Made by a program: the position numbers and the translations under genes. The notes below the pieces were generated by a model. The model searched no databases and was not told the DNA's origin. It worked only from the letters and a program-made list of their open reading frames with translations. DNA of 64,000 nt from the NCBI RefSeq assembly GCF_008086045.1, contig NZ_VSEY01000004.1, forward strand, positions 186,001 through 250,000. Reading direction: 5' to 3'. This document shows, in pieces, positions 61,427-64,000 of this stretch. Each line of letters begins with the position of its first letter. The first letter of the stretch is position 1. This DNA is from Nonomuraea sp. PA05 (GTDB lineage: Bacteria > Actinomycetota > Actinomycetes > Streptosporangiales > Streptosporangiaceae).

Positions 61427-64000
61427 GCTCGGCGAGGACCAGCCGCATCAGCTCGGCGCGCGAGGTGATGCCGGTCTTCTGGAAGACCTTGCGCAGGTGG
61501 TAGTCCACGGTCCGGGGGCTGAGGAAGAGCTGGGCGGCGATCTCCCTGTTCGTCAGCCCCTCGCCGACGGCCAGGGTGACGCGCAGCTCCTGCGGGGTGA
61601 GCGTGCTCAGGGCTCCCGTGTCGTGCGGCCGGGCCGACTCCCCTGCTGCGCGCAGCTCGCCCAGCACCCGGTCCTCCCAGGCGAGCGCGCCGAGCCGGCG
61701 GAACGTCTCCGCCGCACCGCGCAGGTGCCGCTGGGCTTCGGTACGTCGCCGGTCCCTGCGTAGTCGCTCGCCGAGCAGCAGTTGTGTCCTGGCGTGCTCC
61801 AGCGCGGAGCCGAGGCGCAGGCTCTGCGCGAAGTGCGCGTCGGCGGTGCCGCCGGTGGAGAGCAGCGCCCGGCAGCGGGCCGCGAGGGCGGCGGGCTCGG
61901 GTGCGGCCGTGCGGCTGCTCCACCGCTCGTAGCGCGCGGCGGCAGCGGCGGCCCGGTCGCGCTCACCGGCACGCACCAGCGCCTCGACGAGGTCGGGCAC
62001 GACGCCCATGACCAGGTCACTGTCCCCACCACCGACCGCCCCGAAGTGCGGTGAGCCGTCGCCGGCCGCCTCCCAATGCTGTGAGCCGTCGCCGGCCGCC
62101 TCCCAATGCGGTGAGCCGTCGCAGGCCGCCTCCAGGTGCCGCACCGCTTCGGCGTACCTTCCGGCGGCCAGCTCGATGAGGCCGAGTGCCCGCCAGGCGG
62201 ACGTCATCGCGTCGGTCAACCGGCGCTCGCTCGCCTCGGCCAGCACGTCGGCGGCCAGCTCGGCAGCGTCAGGACGCCCGCGGAAAGCCGCGCACAAGGC
62301 GAGCAGGCCGCGGTTGCGGCAGGCCGTGCTCGGCTGGCCGACCTCGACGGCGAACTGGTACCCCTCCTCCGCGTGCGCCTCGGCGAGCCCGAGCCTGCCC
62401 CGCGCCAGCTCGTCGGCGGCCTGGTACTCGAGGTTCCACGCCAGCGCCCCGAGCGCCCCACCGGCCCGCGCCAGCCGCCCCGCCTCGCGATACAGCCGCC
62501 GGGCGAGCTCGACGTCACCCAGCGCGCGCACCACGGCGCCCGCCATGGTCATCAGGATCGGGTCGGCGAGCGACTCCAGCGCGGCGGCCCCGCCCCACCG
62601 CGCGGCTGCCTGCTCCCGTCCGGTACGAACCTGAGCGGCATGACGCAGCAGCACCAGCACCGCGTCCCGCGGGTCGTCCGGCTCCAGCGGGATCCCCTCA
62701 AGCCAGCCCGCGAGGTCGTGCCAGACCTCCGGCTGCCGGGTACGCGCGCCGAGGTCCCCGTACATGGCGACGGTCGGGGCGAACCGCCGCCGGTCGAGCC
62801 GCAGGACGTGCGGGATCCACGGCCGGATGAGGCCCAGCGCGTCTTCGGGAGAGCCGGCGAACTCGGCCACCACGGCGCGCATCACCGCCAGCGGGATCCG
62901 GTCGGCCTCGTCCAGGTGGGGTTCGCGGTCGGCCCGGTCGAGCAGTCGCACGGCCTTGGCGGTGAACCCGCCCTCCAGGGCGGCGTGCGCGGCGGTCCAC
63001 AGCCGCCGTCCCCTGCGCCGGGCGTCCGCGGTGAGCTCGGCCGCTCTCGACAGCGCGGCCATGGCGGCGGCCGGGCCGCCACGTGCGGCGGCCTGCTCGG
63101 CGGAGCGTTCGAGCTGCTCTGCGGTCTGCTCGTCGGGGCCGACCGCCGCCTGCCCGAGGTGCCAGGCACGCCGGTGCTGGTCGGCCGTGCCGTCGAGGGC
63201 CGCGGCGAGGGCGCGGTGGATCGCGGCGCGCCGTTCGGCGGTGGCGCTGTGGTAGATCGCGGACCGGATCAGCGGGTGCCGGAACGCCAGCCGCGTCCCG
63301 TCGTAGGACAGCAGCTCGTCCAGTTCGGCGCGGTGCAGCGGGCCGGTGTCCACCCGCAGCGACGCGGCGGCCCGCTCCAAACCGTCCAAGCCGCCCAAAC
63401 CGTCCAAGCCGCCCGGCCTGCCTGAGCCGTCCAAACCGCCCGAGCCGCCCGAGCCGCCCGAGCCGCCCGGCCTGCCTGAGCCGTCCGAGCTGCCCGAGCC
63501 CGCCGAGCCGTCGGCGGCGAGGAGCTGGAGCAGCGGCAAGGATCCGGCGTGCCGCGCCCGGACCTTGGCCAGGAACGACCGTTGCAGCTCGTCGGTCATG
63601 GCGGGCGGCTCGGGCGTGCCCTCCGGGGGTATCGGCGTCCCGGCGAGCTCGATCAGAGCCAGCGGATTCCCCCCGGTGACCGCCAGCAACCGGCTCTGCT
63701 CGGCGCCGGACAGCCGCCGCCCGTCCAGCAGCGCGGTGGCCGACCGCCTGTCCAGGCCCATGAGCGGGACGCGACGCAGACCGGGCAGGTCGGCGCCGTG
63801 CCCCTCGTCGGCCCGCGCGGCGAGCACCAGCGCGACAGGCTCGTCGTTCAGGCGGCGGGCGACGAACGCGAGAGTCTTCAACGTCGGCTGATCCACCCAG
63901 TGAGCGTCGTCGACGAGACAGAGCACCGGCTGATCGCCGGCCAGCAGGGACAGCGCCGACAGGGTGGACAAGGCGACGAGGAACGGATCGGGCGGCGTCC
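61416..64000 (-). CDS. LAL-type LuxR regulator, N-terminus beyond the window
   Basis: More than 860 aa of a large ATP-binding LuxR regulator (MalT-like); the Walker A part lies past the right edge. Visible are Walker B in LCLVDDAHWVDQPTLK, a TPR-like helical middle, and the C-terminal LuxR helix-turn-helix (LTPQELRVTLAVGEGLTNREIA and then LSPRTVDYHLRKVFQKTGI). Two insertions are made of repeats: a Gly/Ser/Asp-rich stretch from a 9-bp repeat (63375-63510) and three SPHWEAAGDG-type units from a 30-bp repeat (62051-62140). It may control the exporter gene downstream. Confidence 0.88.
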   Translation of the reverse strand, partial: TPPDPFLVALSTLSALSLLAGDQPVLCLVDDAHWVDQPTLKTLAFVARRLNDEPVALVLAARADEGHGADLPGLRRVPLMGLDRRSATALLDGRRLSGAEQSRLLAVTGGNPLALIELAGTPIPPEGTPEPPAMTDELQRSFLAKVRARHAGSLPLLQLLAADGSAGSGSSDGSGRPGGSGGSGGSGGLDGSGRPGGLDGLGGLDGLERAAASLRVDTGPLHRAELDELLSYDGTRLAFRHPLIRSAIYHSATAERRAAIHRALAAALDGTADQHRRAWHLGQAAVGPDEQTAEQLERSAEQAAARGGPAAAMAALSRAAELTADARRRGRRLWTAAHAALEGGFTAKAVRLLDRADREPHLDEADRIPLAVMRAVVAEFAGSPEDALGLIRPWIPHVLRLDRRRFAPTVAMYGDLGARTRQPEVWHDLAGWLEGIPLEPDDPRDAVLVLLRHAAQVRTGREQAAARWGGAAALESLADPILMTMAGAVVRALGDVELARRLYREAGRLARAGGALGALAWNLEYQAADELARGRLGLAEAHAEEGYQFAVEVGQPSTACRNRGLLALCAAFRGRPDAAELAADVLAEASERRLTDAMTSAWRALGLIELAAGRYAEAVRHLEAACDGSPHWEAAGDGSQHWEAAGDGSPHFGAVGGGDSDLVMGVVPDLVEALVRAGERDRAAAAAARYERWSSRTAAPEPAALAARCRALLSTGGTADAHFAQSLRLGSALEHARTQLLLGERLRRDRRRTEAQRHLRGAAETFRRLGALAWEDRVLGELRAAGESARPHDTGALSTLTPQELRVTLAVGEGLTNREIAAQLFLSPRTVDYHLRKVFQKTGITSRAELMRLVLAERPA
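62051..62140. repeat. 30-bp repeat inside the LAL gene
   Basis: Three 30-bp units at 62051, 62081 and 62111, starting gtgagccgtcgccggccgcc, the third more diverged. In frame. Confidence 0.87.
63375..63510. repeat. 9-bp imperfect repeat coding a Gly-rich linker
   Basis: A run of ccgtccaag/ccgcccgag-type units. On the coding strand it gives Gly-Gly-Ser/Leu-Asp-Gly stretches between the ATPase and helical parts of the LAL regulator. Confidence 0.75.

Overview
The window is about 70% GC, gene-dense and fully bacterial. Many GTG starts, ATGA/GTGA gene overlaps, Actinobacteria-type regulators (LAL-LuxR, SigE-like ECF, PadR), a kdpFABC-kdpDE locus with the extra actinobacterial mini-gene, and a cysteine-type leader peptide point to a filamentous actinomycete. 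Streptosporangiaceae (Nonomuraea-like) is my guess for the family; the genus is inference. No rRNA, tRNA, CRISPR array, phage or insertion sequence was seen.

Region 1 (1-17.2 kb) is the most unusual part. It is a locus of DegT/StrS aminotransferases (one cut by the window edge), four amidohydrolase-2 proteins, two exported beta-propeller proteins, two DapA-type aldolase/lyases, a MalFG-type ABC importer, an SDR epimerase/dehydrogenase, a Gfo/Idh oxidoreductase and a three-part regulator. Five copies of an 18-bp palindrome (best copy TTACGGTCCAGACCGTAA) sit in front of nearly every transcription unit, so this looks like one regulon. The amidohydrolases come as two translationally coupled pairs, each with one member that keeps all metal ligands and one that has lost them. 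Each pair stands beside a propeller gene, in mirrored orientation. I infer import and breakdown (or modification) of a sugar- or cyclitol-like compound through oxidation, lactone/amide hydrolysis and aldol/dehydration steps. The substrate is unknown.

Region 2 (17.2-25.3 kb) begins with a LysR regulator and a DHFR-like reductase. A lanthipeptide locus follows: a 56-aa precursor with five cysteines, a lyase-kinase-cyclase synthetase (class IV-like, with a Cys-Cys-Gly zinc motif), a divergent ABC transporter and a MauE-thioredoxin fusion.

Region 3 (25.3-35.6 kb) has a TetR/quinone-reductase pair with a double operator, a lipoprotein hydrolase, a SWIM-finger/1068-aa protein pair, and the methionine pair metX-metY followed by a CoA-binding protein.

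Region 4 (35.7-40.7 kb) is a sulfonate-type ABC importer and an FAD/NAD(P)-binding protein behind a cysteine-ending leader peptide. Next to it are fused remnants of a second sulfonate/taurine operon.

Region 5 (40.7-47.2 kb) has PadR-DrrAB-type exporter-P450-serine hydrolase genes, then a small type VII-like/YbaB trio. Region 6 (47.2-55.3 kb) is the complete kdp potassium uptake system. Region 7 (55.3-64 kb) has a methyltransferase/MarR pair, a secreted PAF-acetylhydrolase-like esterase, an ECF sigma/membrane partner pair, a GNAT enzyme, a 14-TM exporter and a truncated LAL regulator.

A further trait of this genome is the number of short tandem repeats (9-42 bp units). They lie in intergenic gaps, across stop codons and inside linkers, signal peptides and a membrane helix.
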